A stretch of 64,000 nt of DNA from Chloroflexota bacterium (lineage in GTDB: Bacteria > Chloroflexota > Anaerolineae > J036 > Brachytrichaceae), in NCBI GenBank assembly GCA_025354985.1, contig JANXLU010000053.1, forward strand, positions 100,591 through 164,590, given 5' to 3'. Position 1 is the stretch's first letter; each line of letters begins with the position of its first letter. The position numbers and the translations under genes are program-made. Below are positions 7,908 through 16,422 of this stretch, piece by piece. The notes under the pieces were generated by a model that saw only the letters and a list, made by a program, of their open reading frames with translations, had not been told where the DNA came from and did not search any database.

Positions 7908-9563
7908 TCACGCCTGACGTTTGGCGGTGGCCGCGGGGATCAAGCCCTCGGGGCGGACCTTCATCATGACCACCAGAATAAGACCAAGGATAAGCACCTT
8001 GAATGAAGTGGCGTCGAGGAAGCGCTGAATAAAGGCACCCAAACCGGGATTGTCGGCGCCCACGATCAGGAAGTGCTGGATTAATCCATTCAAGAGCTGT
8101 TTGATTTTTTCCAAAACCACCAGATCGACGATCTTGATTAGAAATGCGCCCACGAGTACGCCGACGATGTTGCCCGAACCACCCAGGATGACCATGGCAA
8201 GCACGATGACTGATATATCAAAGGCGAATGAGCCTGGCTCGATAAATGAGACATAGCTGCCATAGAAGCCGCCGGCAAAGCCGGAGAACATGGCACCGAT
8301 GATAAAGGCGAGCAGCTTGGTACGCACAAGATCCACGCCCATGGCGTTGGCGGCGAGCTCATCCTCGCGCATGCTGACCCAGGCGCGTCCGATGCGGCTG
8401 TCGCGGATGCGCCAGATAAAGAATGCGCTTACGGCCATAATCAGGAGTGCCAGTAGATACCAAGGCACATATTCGCCGACTTTGAACGTGTATCCCGCAA
8501 TTGAGGGGGCGAAAATCGGAGATATACCCTTGGTTCCATTGGTCACATTCAGGCCTGCCGGCCCACAACCGAAGATGCAGAGGGTGTTTTTGATGAAGAA
8601 GCCATAAGCATCGATTCGGTCCAGACTTTGGCCGACCGGTGCAGCCAACTGGCGCAGGAACAGTGAAATGGGTTCGAAGATGCGAACCACTTCAAGGTTC
8701 TTGGCGGCCACGGGAATAATTTCGCCGAAGCCGAGCGTGACGATAGCCAAATAGTCACCACGCAGCGGGAGCGTTGGCGCGCCCAACATAAGGCCGAAGA
8801 ATGCGGCCATCGCAGCACATACCCATATTGCGATCCAAAACATGATCTTGTATTTCAAGAAGATGTTGTCGGCTGACATTACGCCCTGATCGACAAGATG
8901 ATTGGAATTGAGCAGACCAATCGTGTAAGCACCAATTGCAAAGAACGCCACATAGCCCAGGTCCAGTAGACCGGCGTAGCCGGCCACAATGTTCAGCCCC
9001 ATTGCCTGAATGGCAAAGATTATTGTGACGATTGCGGCATTCACCCAGATAAGCGTCTTTTGGGTGGTGCAACCAACAGTAGGATCGATGGCGCTGCCGA
9101 TGCCAAATTGATTCCAAGCCAGGGTGGGGCACTGGTCAAAGAATGGGAACAGGAGCGCGCATGCCAGCATGAAGATCATAATGCCCTGCTTGCGGCGTTT
9201 CTCGACGGGAATATTCTGGATTGCGGCGACCAGTGCGGCTACCAGGGTGCCAACCACCACCGCCACAAAAAGTGGATAGTTCACAATTTGGTCCGGGGCC
9301 TGGTTGTCCACTTCAGGCAGCTTGATGACGTAGGTGTTGTAAATGTAACCGCAAATGGCCGTGATCACAGAAGCGATTAGTCCGACCACGGCAGCCCGGG
9401 CGATACTACCGGTCTTTCGCTCTGCAGTGAGGCCAATCAGGAAGCCTGCGAGGACGGCGCAGATGATGGTGTTGTAGCCACCGGTTACCAATGCCACCAC
9501 GCCCATGCCCACGATGGCAATGGCCTCGGTGTTGTGCAGAAGAGTTTTTTTAGCGTTTATCAT
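7908..9563 (-). CDS. livM: LivM-type ABC permease with N-terminal membrane extension
   Basis: 551 residues. The C-terminal 380 residues are a LivM permease (AMGLNIVAGYAGLLDLGYVAF, EAA-like loop DSRIGRAWVSMREDELAANAMGV, ending KVRPEGLIPA). The first 170 residues add about four hydrophobic segments and a polar loop not present in the 300-350-residue LivM core, resembling the long LivM variants. It is a membrane channel subunit paired with LivH encoded 60 bp upstream. Neighbours make it part of the same importer as the 10982 binding protein. Confidence 0.9.
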   Translation of the reverse strand: MINAKKTLLHNTEAIAIVGMGVVALVTGGYNTIICAVLAGFLIGLTAERKTGSIARAAVVGLIASVITAICGYIYNTYVIKLPEVDNQAPDQIVNYPLFVAVVVGTLVAALVAAIQNIPVEKRRKQGIMIFMLACALLFPFFDQCPTLAWNQFGIGSAIDPTVGCTTQKTLIWVNAAIVTIIFAIQAMGLNIVAGYAGLLDLGYVAFFAIGAYTIGLLNSNHLVDQGVMSADNIFLKYKIMFWIAIWVCAAMAAFFGLMLGAPTLPLRGDYLAIVTLGFGEIIPVAAKNLEVVRIFEPISLFLRQLAAPVGQSLDRIDAYGFFIKNTLCIFGCGPAGLNVTNGTKGISPIFAPSIAGYTFKVGEYVPWYLLALLIMAVSAFFIWRIRDSRIGRAWVSMREDELAANAMGVDLVRTKLLAFIIGAMFSGFAGGFYGSYVSFIEPGSFAFDISVIVLAMVILGGSGNIVGVLVGAFLIKIVDLVVLEKIKQLLNGLIQHFLIVGADNPGLGAFIQRFLDATSFKVLILGLILVVMMKVRPEGLIPAATAKRQA

Positions 9564-9622
9564 GAATTATGAAGAGATTGAAACCAGGCTGTATTGGCAG
9601 CTCATGTTTCCAGGGGTCTGCA

Positions 9623-10786
9623 TTAGGCTTTTTCGCCACCTTCCGAGCCGAGCAAGCCGGTTGGTTTAAAGATCATCACGAGCACCAGGGTGAGGAATAC
9701 CCACGCGGTGGTCCAACGACTCGAAATAAATTGGTCGCTAATGGACGAGAGCAACCCGATAAAAATCGCCCCGAGGGCGGCACCCTGCAGGTTTCCGACG
9801 CCGCCGAGCACGGCGGCCGTGAACGAATTTAAGCCGGTGGTTGAACCGATCTGGGAGCTGGTGGTGCCGTTATAGACACCGAACATGACGGCGGCTGCGC
9901 CAGCCAGCGCACCACCAATGATGTAGGTGAGGTTGATGATGCGGTCGACATCGATACCCATCATGGCGGCAGCGGCGGGGTTCTGGGCAACCGCGCGCAT
10001 GGCCTTGCCTGAACGGGTATTGCGCACAAACCAGTTGAGCGTAAACACTGCGATCAGTGCTGTAGCAATAACCATTACATCGGCTGCAGTTATGCGCAAC
10101 GTGGCATTTTTGTCAATGAGCTCGAGCAGGTTGATGGGGACGCCCGGACCGGCAAAAAACTCCTGAACGGCCGGGAAGCTTTTGGGCGAAGCGCTCTGGA
10201 GCCCCAGGATGCGCAGAAACTTCACGCCAGTAGCAGTGCGATCTATATTTGGAATAAGCCCCAGGTCACCAATTTTCAAGCCAATGTTCTGAAGCATGAA
10301 GTCCGTGCCAAGACCGGCAATCAAGGCAACAATGCGGGCGCTTTTGCGCAGGCTGCGATAGACGTAGCGTTCGACCAAGCCATTTAACAGACCACAATAG
10401 AGCATGGCCGGTATAAAGGCAAACAGCGCGACCCAGAGTGGCACCACTGTGGCGCCCTGAGCAAATATGGACATGGTCAGAAGGGCCACAAATGTGCCGT
10501 GCATAAACACGGATGAGTGGGCAAAGTTGATGTTTTCAACGATGCCGTAGACCATGGTGTAGCCCATGGCGATGATGGTGATGATGGCTGCGTTTGCAAG
10601 ACCGGTGATGACCTGTTGAATAATGATCACCGGGTTATCGATGATTTCGCGGATGATGCGACCGGGTTCCAGACCGGCCTGCTGGCCAAACAAAAGTACC
10701 AAGTACACAATCGCGATTGGCGTAAATATTCGCCTGAAGCGCTGAAAAAATGAAAGATCAGAGGGTTTCGATAACGCTTTTTCCAT
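9623..10786 (-). CDS. livH: LivH-type ABC permease
   Basis: 387 residues, longer than the usual 290-310 because of about 60 N-terminal residues with one extra hydrophobic segment (IAIVYLVLLFG). Core: NAAIITIIAMGYTMVYGIVENINFAHSS, EAA-like loop NTRSGKAMRAVAQNPAAAAMMGI, C-terminus LVMIFKPTGLLG. Inner-membrane channel subunit of the amino-acid-type importer. The gene lies downstream of a strong terminator that follows the binding-protein gene, so its expression should be lower than that of the binding protein or driven from its own promoter. Confidence 0.92.
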   Translation of the reverse strand: MEKALSKPSDLSFFQRFRRIFTPIAIVYLVLLFGQQAGLEPGRIIREIIDNPVIIIQQVITGLANAAIITIIAMGYTMVYGIVENINFAHSSVFMHGTFVALLTMSIFAQGATVVPLWVALFAFIPAMLYCGLLNGLVERYVYRSLRKSARIVALIAGLGTDFMLQNIGLKIGDLGLIPNIDRTATGVKFLRILGLQSASPKSFPAVQEFFAGPGVPINLLELIDKNATLRITAADVMVIATALIAVFTLNWFVRNTRSGKAMRAVAQNPAAAAMMGIDVDRIINLTYIIGGALAGAAAVMFGVYNGTTSSQIGSTTGLNSFTAAVLGGVGNLQGAALGAIFIGLLSSISDQFISSRWTTAWVFLTLVLVMIFKPTGLLGSEGGEKA

Positions 10787-10910
10787 AAGGTGCAGGGTCT
10801 ATTTATTAGGATATGCTTAAAACAGGATTGACATTATAGCCACAGGTTTGGGGTCAATCCCTTCACTTTTTTCACCAATTTTTAGCAAAAAAGTGGGTAA
10901 TACGTCAACA

Positions 10911-10952
10911 AAAAAGGCCGATAACACCAACCTTAGGTTGGTGTTATCGGCC
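10911..10952 (-). terminator. Rho-independent terminator after the binding-protein gene
   Basis: A perfect 17-bp stem (10916-10932 with 10936-10952) closes a 3-nt loop. Read leftward it is followed by six T (complement of 10910-10915). It lies 30 bp after the binding-protein stop and before livH, a classic place for differential expression within one transport operon. Confidence 0.88.
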
Positions 10953-10981
10953 TTCGTGAGCCGAATTGCAAGTAGCGCGAT

Positions 10982-12325
10982 TTACTTTGCGAGCTTGGCT
11001 TCGGTTTCGACGAGTTCGCCGTTCTTAAAAATGAAGGCGGTCATCGTGGTGTCGGTGGTGTCGCCGTTCTTATCGAATGAGAGCTTGCCCACGACTGTAG
11101 GCAGGTCCTTGGTTCCGATCATGGCGGCGCGGACTGCATCGCGATCCTTGGCGCAAACCTTGCCGAGCGCGGCCATGGTCACCTGTGCGGCGGCATAACC
11201 ATACTTGGCATAGATTTCGAAGTCGGCGGGGGTCAGGTTGTACTTCTTGGCGAAGTCATCTTCGAACTTCTGACCTTCCGGTGGCAACAGCTTCTTGGGC
11301 ACTACGCCGGCGGTCGCGAGAACGCCTTCGGCAATGTCCTTTCCAGCTGCATCGCGGAACGCCGGGCCGGCGATTCCGTCGGGGCCCATGAATGTGGCCT
11401 TGATGCCCGCGCCGCGGATGTCCTTAAGCAATTGACCGGCGTTATTGTCGGTGATTCCACCGTAATAAATCAGGTCCGGGTTCAAGCCCTTGATCTTGGT
11501 TGCGAGCGCCTTGTAATCCTTGGCCTTGCCGTCGATGCCGGTGCGACCGGTGACTTCGAGGCCAATTTCCTTGGCGACCTTCTCATACACATCGGCTACG
11601 CCTTTGCCATAGAGTTCGGTGTCGTCCAAGACGTAAACTTTCTTGGCGCCGAGACCCTTGCTCCACTGGGCGTTGAATGCGCCCTGGAGGTCATCCGATG
11701 GCACGACGCGCATGTAGTTGCGCACGCCATTTGGGTAATATTTGTCCGGTTCACCCGCATCGAACGGCTTGGTCAAGCCGACGTTGGTGTTGGCCGGGCT
11801 GATCATCGCCATCTTGACTGAGTTCAAAATGGGGATCGAAACCTTGGCGGCGCCGGAATTCAGCGTGCCGATGTAGGCCATGGCATCCTTGTCGGCAACG
11901 GCCTTGGTGGCATTGGCCTGCTCGGTGGCGGCGTCCCACTTGCCGGCGGCGGCGGTGGAATCGTCAAGTTTGACGAAGTCAACCTTGAACTTGCCATCGC
12001 AGATCACGCCGTCCTTGCTGTTGGAAGCAATGGCGAGCGTAATCGCGTTGTTGATCTGATCCGAGCTGCTCTTTGATGAACCCTGGAGCGGGAGGCTGCT
12101 GAACACGCGAATGGTCTCCGGGCCGGTGGCGGCCGGGGCGGCGGTTGGGGCTGGGGCGGCGGCCTTGGTGGGCTCTGGGGCCTTGGTGGGCTCCGGAGCT
12201 TTGGTGGCTGCGGGTGCGGCAGTTGGGGCTGCAGCGGGCGGCGCGGTGGGGGCGGCAGTTGGCGGGGCCGCGCACGCGGCTGCCAACATTGCCACGGCGG
12301 ACAATGCGATGAGATTCTTATTCAT
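10982..12325 (-). CDS. Branched-chain amino acid-type ABC substrate-binding lipoprotein
   Basis: 447 residues. The signal peptide ends in a lipobox (AAACAAP, Cys about 18), followed by about 50 residues of Ala/Pro/Thr/Lys linker with two TKAPEP-type repeats, as in many Chloroflexota lipoproteins. The mature part is a type I periplasmic-binding fold (IRVFSSLPLQGSS, MAYIGTLNSGAAKVSIPILN, VYVLDDTELYGKGVADVYEK, DLIYYGGITDNNAGQLLKDI). It should capture an amino acid or related ligand outside the membrane for the LivHM/LivGF channel. AAGGAGA lies about 9 nt before the ATG, one of the clearest ribosome-binding sites in the window. A promoter is visible upstream. Confidence 0.92.
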   Translation of the reverse strand: MNKNLIALSAVAMLAAACAAPPTAAPTAPPAAAPTAAPAATKAPEPTKAPEPTKAAAPAPTAAPAATGPETIRVFSSLPLQGSSKSSSDQINNAITLAIASNSKDGVICDGKFKVDFVKLDDSTAAAGKWDAATEQANATKAVADKDAMAYIGTLNSGAAKVSIPILNSVKMAMISPANTNVGLTKPFDAGEPDKYYPNGVRNYMRVVPSDDLQGAFNAQWSKGLGAKKVYVLDDTELYGKGVADVYEKVAKEIGLEVTGRTGIDGKAKDYKALATKIKGLNPDLIYYGGITDNNAGQLLKDIRGAGIKATFMGPDGIAGPAFRDAAGKDIAEGVLATAGVVPKKLLPPEGQKFEDDFAKKYNLTPADFEIYAKYGYAAAQVTMAALGKVCAKDRDAVRAAMIGTKDLPTVVGKLSFDKNGDTTDTTMTAFIFKNGELVETEAKLAK

Positions 12326-12383
12326 TTGTGCTTAATTCTCCTTTTGATTTTCTTATTCTTGGTCCCTGGAAACAGGTGCAAAG

Positions 12384-12413
12384 ATTCTACATGAAGATTT
12401 TCACAAGTGCCAA
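12384..12413 (-). promoter_or_regulatory. Promoter of the binding-protein gene
   Basis: Read leftward: TTGGCA (12413-12408), 18 bp, then TAGAAT (12389-12384), giving a leader of about 50 nt with a strong AAGGAG site. This contrasts with the leaderless-type promoters of neighbouring genes. Confidence 0.5.
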
Positions 12414-12425
12414 ATCCCCATGCGG

Positions 12426-12698
12426 TTATGCACTGCCGACGTCCCAGGCGAGGTCTTTGGCACCAAACCTGCGGAATGCAATGGTGGTTCGGGTGTGCGT
12501 GATCCCCGGAATTTTGGCCAGGGCCTCGGGCACGGCCATGTCCAGATCATCGTAATGCTCAAGCCGCACAATGGCGATGATATCGGTCTCGCCGGCCACG
12601 CTATATACCTCGGTGACGTTGGGCAGGTTGGCGACCTTTTGGGCCACCGCGCTAATTTCGCTGGGCTGGGTATTTATCAATACGAAGGCGGTAAGCAT
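12426..12698 (-). CDS. Stand-alone Lrp/AsnC ligand-binding (RAM) domain protein
   Basis: 90 residues covering only the effector-binding half of an Lrp/AsnC regulator (TAFVLINTQPSEISAVAQKV, VTEVYSVAGETDIIAIVRL, IPGITHTRTTIAFR). There is no helix-turn-helix. Such single-domain proteins form ring oligomers and bind amino acids. Here it may sense amino acids for the adjacent transporter cluster, which is inference. TATAAT at 12705-12710 lies exactly 6 nt before the ATG on its strand, suggesting a leaderless mRNA. It diverges from the SulP gene. Confidence 0.87.
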   Translation of the reverse strand: MLTAFVLINTQPSEISAVAQKVANLPNVTEVYSVAGETDIIAIVRLEHYDDLDMAVPEALAKIPGITHTRTTIAFRRFGAKDLAWDVGSA

Positions 12699-12704
12699 TC
12701 AGAA

Positions 12705-12710
12705 ATTATA
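12705..12710 (-). promoter_or_regulatory. Consensus -10 box, leaderless type
   Basis: Perfect TATAAT read leftward, then TTCTGA, then the ATG of the Lrp-domain gene. The expected start point falls on the start codon. Confidence 0.6.
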
Positions 12711-12791
12711 GAGGATGGTCACCAGGGATTGCCGTGGTATTCGGGTTGTCGACAAGAGGCCGGGTATGGGTTCATAATGCATGGGAGCACT

Positions 12792-14444
12792 ATGACGTTA
12801 CTGTCAATCCTTCGGAGTGAATTTAGCGGGTACGACGGGCGTTCATTAAAACGCGATATTCTGGCAGGGGTGACCGTTGCCACCGTGGCGCTACCGCTTT
12901 CACTCGCATTTGGACTTGCATCGGGAGCAACGGCAGCTGCCGGACTCATTACCGCCATTTTTGCCGGTTTGATCATGGGCACGTTAAGTGGCGCGCCAAG
13001 CCAGGTCAGCGGTCCGACAGGGGCTATGAGTGCGGTTTTGATCGTGGTGGCCAGCCAATATCATTTGCCCGGTGTGTGGATTGCCAGCTTGATGGCCGGC
13101 ATGATGGTGCTGATCATGGCGGTGTTTCGATTGGGACGCGCGGTGCTATGGGTGCCGTCTCCGGTTGTCGGCGGCTTTACCAGTGGAATTGCACTAATCA
13201 TATTCGTGGGTCAGATTTCGAACGCGCTGGGAGTTGCGCCGTCTAGCGCCGCGACGGCATTTGGCAAGCTCATCGAGTACGTGGCGCGGTTGCAAACCGG
13301 TCAGTTGGATGTTAACTGGCATAGCATGGCGACCACTGGGCTGGTCATTTTTGGAATGATCATCCTCTCGTCCATGCCGATGCTTCGGTCAGTTCCGGCC
13401 GCGGTGGTTGCGGTCGCAATTGCAACCGGCATGTCGGTGCTCATGGGATTTTCGCTACCAACAATTGGAACCATCCCCGGAGGTTTGATTCTGCCGGATC
13501 ACTATGTTCCGGCCTGGAGTGATCTTCTGCTTGCGCGGGAACTGGTATTTCCGGCGATGAGCCTGGCCATCTTGTGCGTGTTGCAAGCGCTGGTATGCGG
13601 GGTGGCGTGTACGGCTATAACAGGCAAGCCAATGGAAATGGATCAAGAACTAATCGCCCAAGGGCTGGGCAACCTGATCCTGCCATTTCTTGGTGGAATC
13701 CCAGCAAGCGGAGAAATCGCGCGCAGCAAGGTCGGGGTGGCAACCGGCGGGCAAACGCGCCTGACGACGATCTTCCACGCGATATCGCTCATATTGGTGG
13801 TGCTTTTCCTGCGGGATTGGATTGCTCGTATTCCGCTTGCGGCCCTGGCTGGGGTGTTAATTGTGACCTCGGTTCGCATGAATGATTGGAAGGAGGCTAA
13901 GTGGCTTGTCGGGCATGGCTTTAAGACCCCGATTGGGATTTTCGGCATTACGCTAACGGCCACGGCGGCGCTGGACTTGACCACGGCCATCATTGTGGGA
14001 TTGCTTGTGAGCATGGTGATGTTTGTGAGCCGGATTGGTGCAACCGCGGTTTCGATTAAACCGGTTGATGCCGACATCATGCGCGGCCGCGGGTATGCCA
14101 TGAACGAGCCCAACCCTGATGTGGCCGTTGCCTATATTACCGGGCCTATTTTTTTTGGGAATGTGCAAATCATCAAGGAGCGTTTTGTGAAGTTGCCCGG
14201 GCACACCCTTATATTGAGCATGCGTGGTGTGCCCTCGATTGACCTGAGCGGCGCACGCTTGATTGGACAAATGGCCGAGAACATGATGGCGCGGCGCGGG
14301 GCGCTCATGCTGGCGGCAGTGCAGCCGTCTGTTCGCACCATGCTGGATCGCGCCGGCATTTCGGAGTCCATTGGTGAAACCAATTTTTTCTGGAGCGCAG
14401 ACCAGGCTATTTTTGCGGCGCACGGCAGCGTAAACCCACGTTAA
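12792..14444 (+). CDS. SulP family anion transporter with STAS domain
   Basis: 550 residues from the ATG at 12792. It is preceded by GGGAG and a CATAAT box at 12773-12778 that overlaps the alternative ATG at 12777, so the later start is preferred. The membrane part shows SulP hallmarks (AGVTVATVALPLSLAFGLASG, GPTGAMSAVLIVV). The C-terminal 110 residues form a STAS domain (LILSMRGVPSIDLSGARLIGQ). SulP proteins carry sulfate, bicarbonate or dicarboxylates. The sulfurtransferase gene 33 bp downstream on the same strand makes a sulfur oxyanion plausible but not proven. Confidence 0.9.
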   Translation: MTLLSILRSEFSGYDGRSLKRDILAGVTVATVALPLSLAFGLASGATAAAGLITAIFAGLIMGTLSGAPSQVSGPTGAMSAVLIVVASQYHLPGVWIASLMAGMMVLIMAVFRLGRAVLWVPSPVVGGFTSGIALIIFVGQISNALGVAPSSAATAFGKLIEYVARLQTGQLDVNWHSMATTGLVIFGMIILSSMPMLRSVPAAVVAVAIATGMSVLMGFSLPTIGTIPGGLILPDHYVPAWSDLLLARELVFPAMSLAILCVLQALVCGVACTAITGKPMEMDQELIAQGLGNLILPFLGGIPASGEIARSKVGVATGGQTRLTTIFHAISLILVVLFLRDWIARIPLAALAGVLIVTSVRMNDWKEAKWLVGHGFKTPIGIFGITLTATAALDLTTAIIVGLLVSMVMFVSRIGATAVSIKPVDADIMRGRGYAMNEPNPDVAVAYITGPIFFGNVQIIKERFVKLPGHTLILSMRGVPSIDLSGARLIGQMAENMMARRGALMLAAVQPSVRTMLDRAGISESIGETNFFWSADQAIFAAHGSVNPR

Positions 14445-14464
14445 TAGGTTGTGCGCGCGCACCC

Positions 14465-14470
14465 TATAAT
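14465..14470 (+). promoter_or_regulatory. Consensus -10 box before the sulfurtransferase gene
   Basis: Perfect TATAAT, then 7 nt, then ATG at 14478. It is inside the 33-bp gap after sulP, so the sulfurtransferase operon probably has its own leaderless-type promoter. Confidence 0.6.
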
Positions 14471-14477
14471 GATTTTT

Positions 14478-15323
14478 ATGAGCAAGGCTTTTGCAAACCC
14501 TGATGCCCTGGTCAGCACGGAGTGGCTGGCAGCGCATATGACCGACAAAAACATCCGGATCGTGGAAAGCAACGAGGATCCGTTGCTATACAGTTCCGGG
14601 CATATCAGCGGTGCGGTTAACATCGACTGGGTCGCCGATTTGAATGATCCGCTGCGTCGTGATTACCTCAACAGTGCCGAATTTGCCGCGCTTATGAAGC
14701 GGAATGGTATTTCCAACGACACCACGGTGGTGTTTTACGGCGACAAAAATAACTGGTGGGCTTGTTATGCCTTCTGGGTGTTTCAACTGTTTGGCCACGC
14801 GCATGCAAAAATTCTGGATGGCGGACGCAAAAAATGGGTGGATGAAAAACGTGAGCTGACCCGCGACATACCAACGCACGCGGTGGGTAATTATCAGGCG
14901 GCCGAGCGCAACGATCACGAAATTCGCGCCTTTCGGGACGAGGTGCTTGCACATGTCAAGGCGAACGGCGTGCTGGTCGATGTGCGCAGTGGACCGGAAT
15001 ACACCGGCGAACGGATGCACATGCCGGACTATCCAAATGAGGGCGCTTTGCGTGGCGGACACATCCCCGGAGCAAAGAGCATACCCTGGGCGCAAGCGGT
15101 TAAAGAGGACGGCACTTTTAAGGGCTTGGACGAGCTGGAAACACTGTATGGCGGCAAGGGCGTGCATGACAACGGACCGGTGATCGCTTATTGCCGAATT
15201 GGTGAGAGGAGCAGTCACACCTGGTTTGTGCTCAAATATCTAATGGGATTCAAAAACGTAAAGAACTACGACGGTTCTTGGACTGAGTGGGGAAATTCGG
15301 TGGGGTTGCCGATCGAAAAATGA
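14478..15323 (+). CDS. Thiosulfate/3-mercaptopyruvate-type sulfurtransferase, tandem rhodanese
   Basis: 281 residues. Two rhodanese domains: inactive N-terminal half ([37 protein letters not shown]) and catalytic C-terminal half with the active loop [10 protein letters not shown]. It transfers sulfane sulfur from thiosulfate or mercaptopyruvate to a thiol acceptor or cyanide in the cytoplasm. The ATG at 14478 is chosen because TATAAT stands 7 nt upstream; an in-frame GTG at 14451 lies before that promoter. The stop overlaps the ATG of the Rieske gene by 4 nt (ATGA), so the two proteins are translationally coupled. Confidence 0.93.
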   Translation: MSKAFANPDALVSTEWLAAHMTDKNIRIVESNEDPLLYSSGHISGAVNIDWVADLNDPLRRDYLNSAEFAALMKRNGISNDTTVVFYGDKNNWWACYAFWVFQLFGHAHAKILDGGRKKWVDEKRELTRDIPTHAVGNYQAAERNDHEIRAFRDEVLAHVKANGVLVDVRSGPEYTGERMHMPDYPNEGALRGGHIPGAKSIPWAQAVKEDGTFKGLDELETLYGGKGVHDNGPVIAYCRIGERSSHTWFVLKYLMGFKNVKNYDGSWTEWGNSVGLPIEK

Positions 15324-15634
15324 CCCAATTTATCAAGGTAGCCAAATTATCAGAGTTGAAGGAAGGGGTCATCACCGGAGTCTATCCGGATGATGTGTCG
15401 GTGGCACTGGCGCTGATCAACGGATCGGTGCATGCATTTGCGAATATCTGCACGCATGATGGCGGCCCATTGGATGAGGGTGAGATTGTAAATGGCTGTG
15501 CGGTGTGCCCCCGACATGGCGCACGCTTTGATTTGGTAACCGGCACGGGTTACTTTCCCGCGGCCGGCCCGATTGCGATCTACCAGGTGCGGGTTGAGGG
15601 CGATGACGTGTTGGTGGGACTAAGCGAGGAGTAG
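15320..15634 (+). CDS. Rieske [2Fe-2S] ferredoxin-like protein
   Basis: 104 residues, single Rieske domain with both ligand boxes: CTHDGG and CPRHGARFD. Comparable small soluble Rieske proteins carry electrons to oxygenases or nitrite-type reductases. The start overlaps the sulfurtransferase stop (ATGA) and the stop abuts the GTG of the ABC permease, so all are probably one operon. The redox partner is not evident; a link with sulfur transfer is inference from position. Confidence 0.92.
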   Translation: MTQFIKVAKLSELKEGVITGVYPDDVSVALALINGSVHAFANICTHDGGPLDEGEIVNGCAVCPRHGARFDLVTGTGYFPAAGPIAIYQVRVEGDDVLVGLSEE

Positions 15635-16363
15635 GTGACCCGGATGAGGTGGTTGCCACTGGTGGGTGTGGCGGTAGCAGCCGTTGCGTGGCAGGCGATC
15701 AGCTTGTTTTATCCTCCTTTCATATTGCCGGGCCCGGTGCTGGTGGCCGGGCGATTTTGGGAGAAGACTGTGGATGGAACGCTGGCCTTTCACGCGAGCG
15801 TGACATTGGCCGAGGCCGGCTTGGGGTTGCTCGGCGGCACCCTGATTGCGGTGGTTGCGGGATACCTTGTAGCAAAGTCCGCAGTATTGGAGCGATTGCT
15901 GTCGCCATTCATAGTAGCGAGCCAGGGTATTCCGTTTATTGCGGTTGCGCCGCTGATCTTTATTTGGTTTGGCAATGGGTTGCCCGCCAAGGTTTTGCTC
16001 TGCGCATTGATTGTTTTTTTTCCAGTGCTCATCAATGTGGCTGCGGGAATTCGTGCTGTGCCGCAGCCCCTGCGGGATTTATTTGCGGTCAACATGGCGA
16101 CGCGTTTGCAGGTTTTCGCCAAGCTCGAAGTGCCGAGTGCGCTCCCGATGCTGGTTGCGGGCTTCCGAGTGGGTGGCACGCTGGCGGTGGTTGGCGCGAT
16201 TGCCGCGGAGTTCGTCAGTTCGACCCGGGGTCTCGGATTCCTGATTTCGCAGGGAAATAGTTTTTATGATACGCCGTTGGTGATGGTAAGCGTGCTTAGC
16301 ATCATGGCGCTGGCGCTGGCATTTTATGCTGCGGCCGGGTTGCTTGGTAAACTCCACTTTTAG
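15635..16363 (+). CDS. NMT1/THI5- or SsuC-type ABC transporter permease
   Basis: 242 residues with about six membrane segments and the BPD-transport EAA loop (VPQPLRDLFAVNMATRLQVFAKLEVPSALPMLVAGFRVG). GTG at 15635 follows the Rieske stop directly; ATG at 15644 is an alternative. Homologous permeases move aliphatic sulfonates, nitrate or pyrimidine precursors of thiamine. It pairs with the binding protein at 16423 and ATPase at 17387. Confidence 0.9.
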   Translation: MTRMRWLPLVGVAVAAVAWQAISLFYPPFILPGPVLVAGRFWEKTVDGTLAFHASVTLAEAGLGLLGGTLIAVVAGYLVAKSAVLERLLSPFIVASQGIPFIAVAPLIFIWFGNGLPAKVLLCALIVFFPVLINVAAGIRAVPQPLRDLFAVNMATRLQVFAKLEVPSALPMLVAGFRVGGTLAVVGAIAAEFVSSTRGLGFLISQGNSFYDTPLVMVSVLSIMALALAFYAAAGLLGKLHF

Positions 16364-16370
16364 TCAATTG

Positions 16371-16408
16371 CAGGCGGGCGTGTGCACCAAGCACGTGGCG
16401 GGCGCCTG
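16371..16408 (+). other. Imperfect intercistronic hairpin
   Basis: CAGGCG pairs with CGCCTG and an inner CGTG pairs with CACG, in the 59-bp gap between permease and binding-protein genes. No U-tract follows. It resembles mRNA-stabilising hairpins ahead of highly expressed binding-protein genes. It lacks the conserved core of the THI-box riboswitch. Confidence 0.35.
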
Positions 16409-16422
16409 TTATTGCATCCATT

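Noticed and set aside
12111..12335. A short Gly/Ala/Val-rich rightward frame over the binding-protein leader
   Set aside because: It is the complement of the Ala/Pro/Thr linker of the lipoprotein.
12420..12776. An N-terminal extension of about 120 residues on the SulP transporter
   Set aside because: This stretch overlaps the Lrp-domain gene on the other strand and both promoters, and has no SulP-like features.
13953..14537. Leftward frames opposite the 3' end of sulP and the sulfurtransferase start
   Set aside because: They span two real genes and a promoter and have Arg/His-rich, low-complexity composition.
16371..16422. A THI-box (TPP) riboswitch before the NMT1/THI5-like binding protein
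   Set aside because: The hairpin is there, but the conserved CUGAGA and pyrimidine-sensor core of the THI element are absent.
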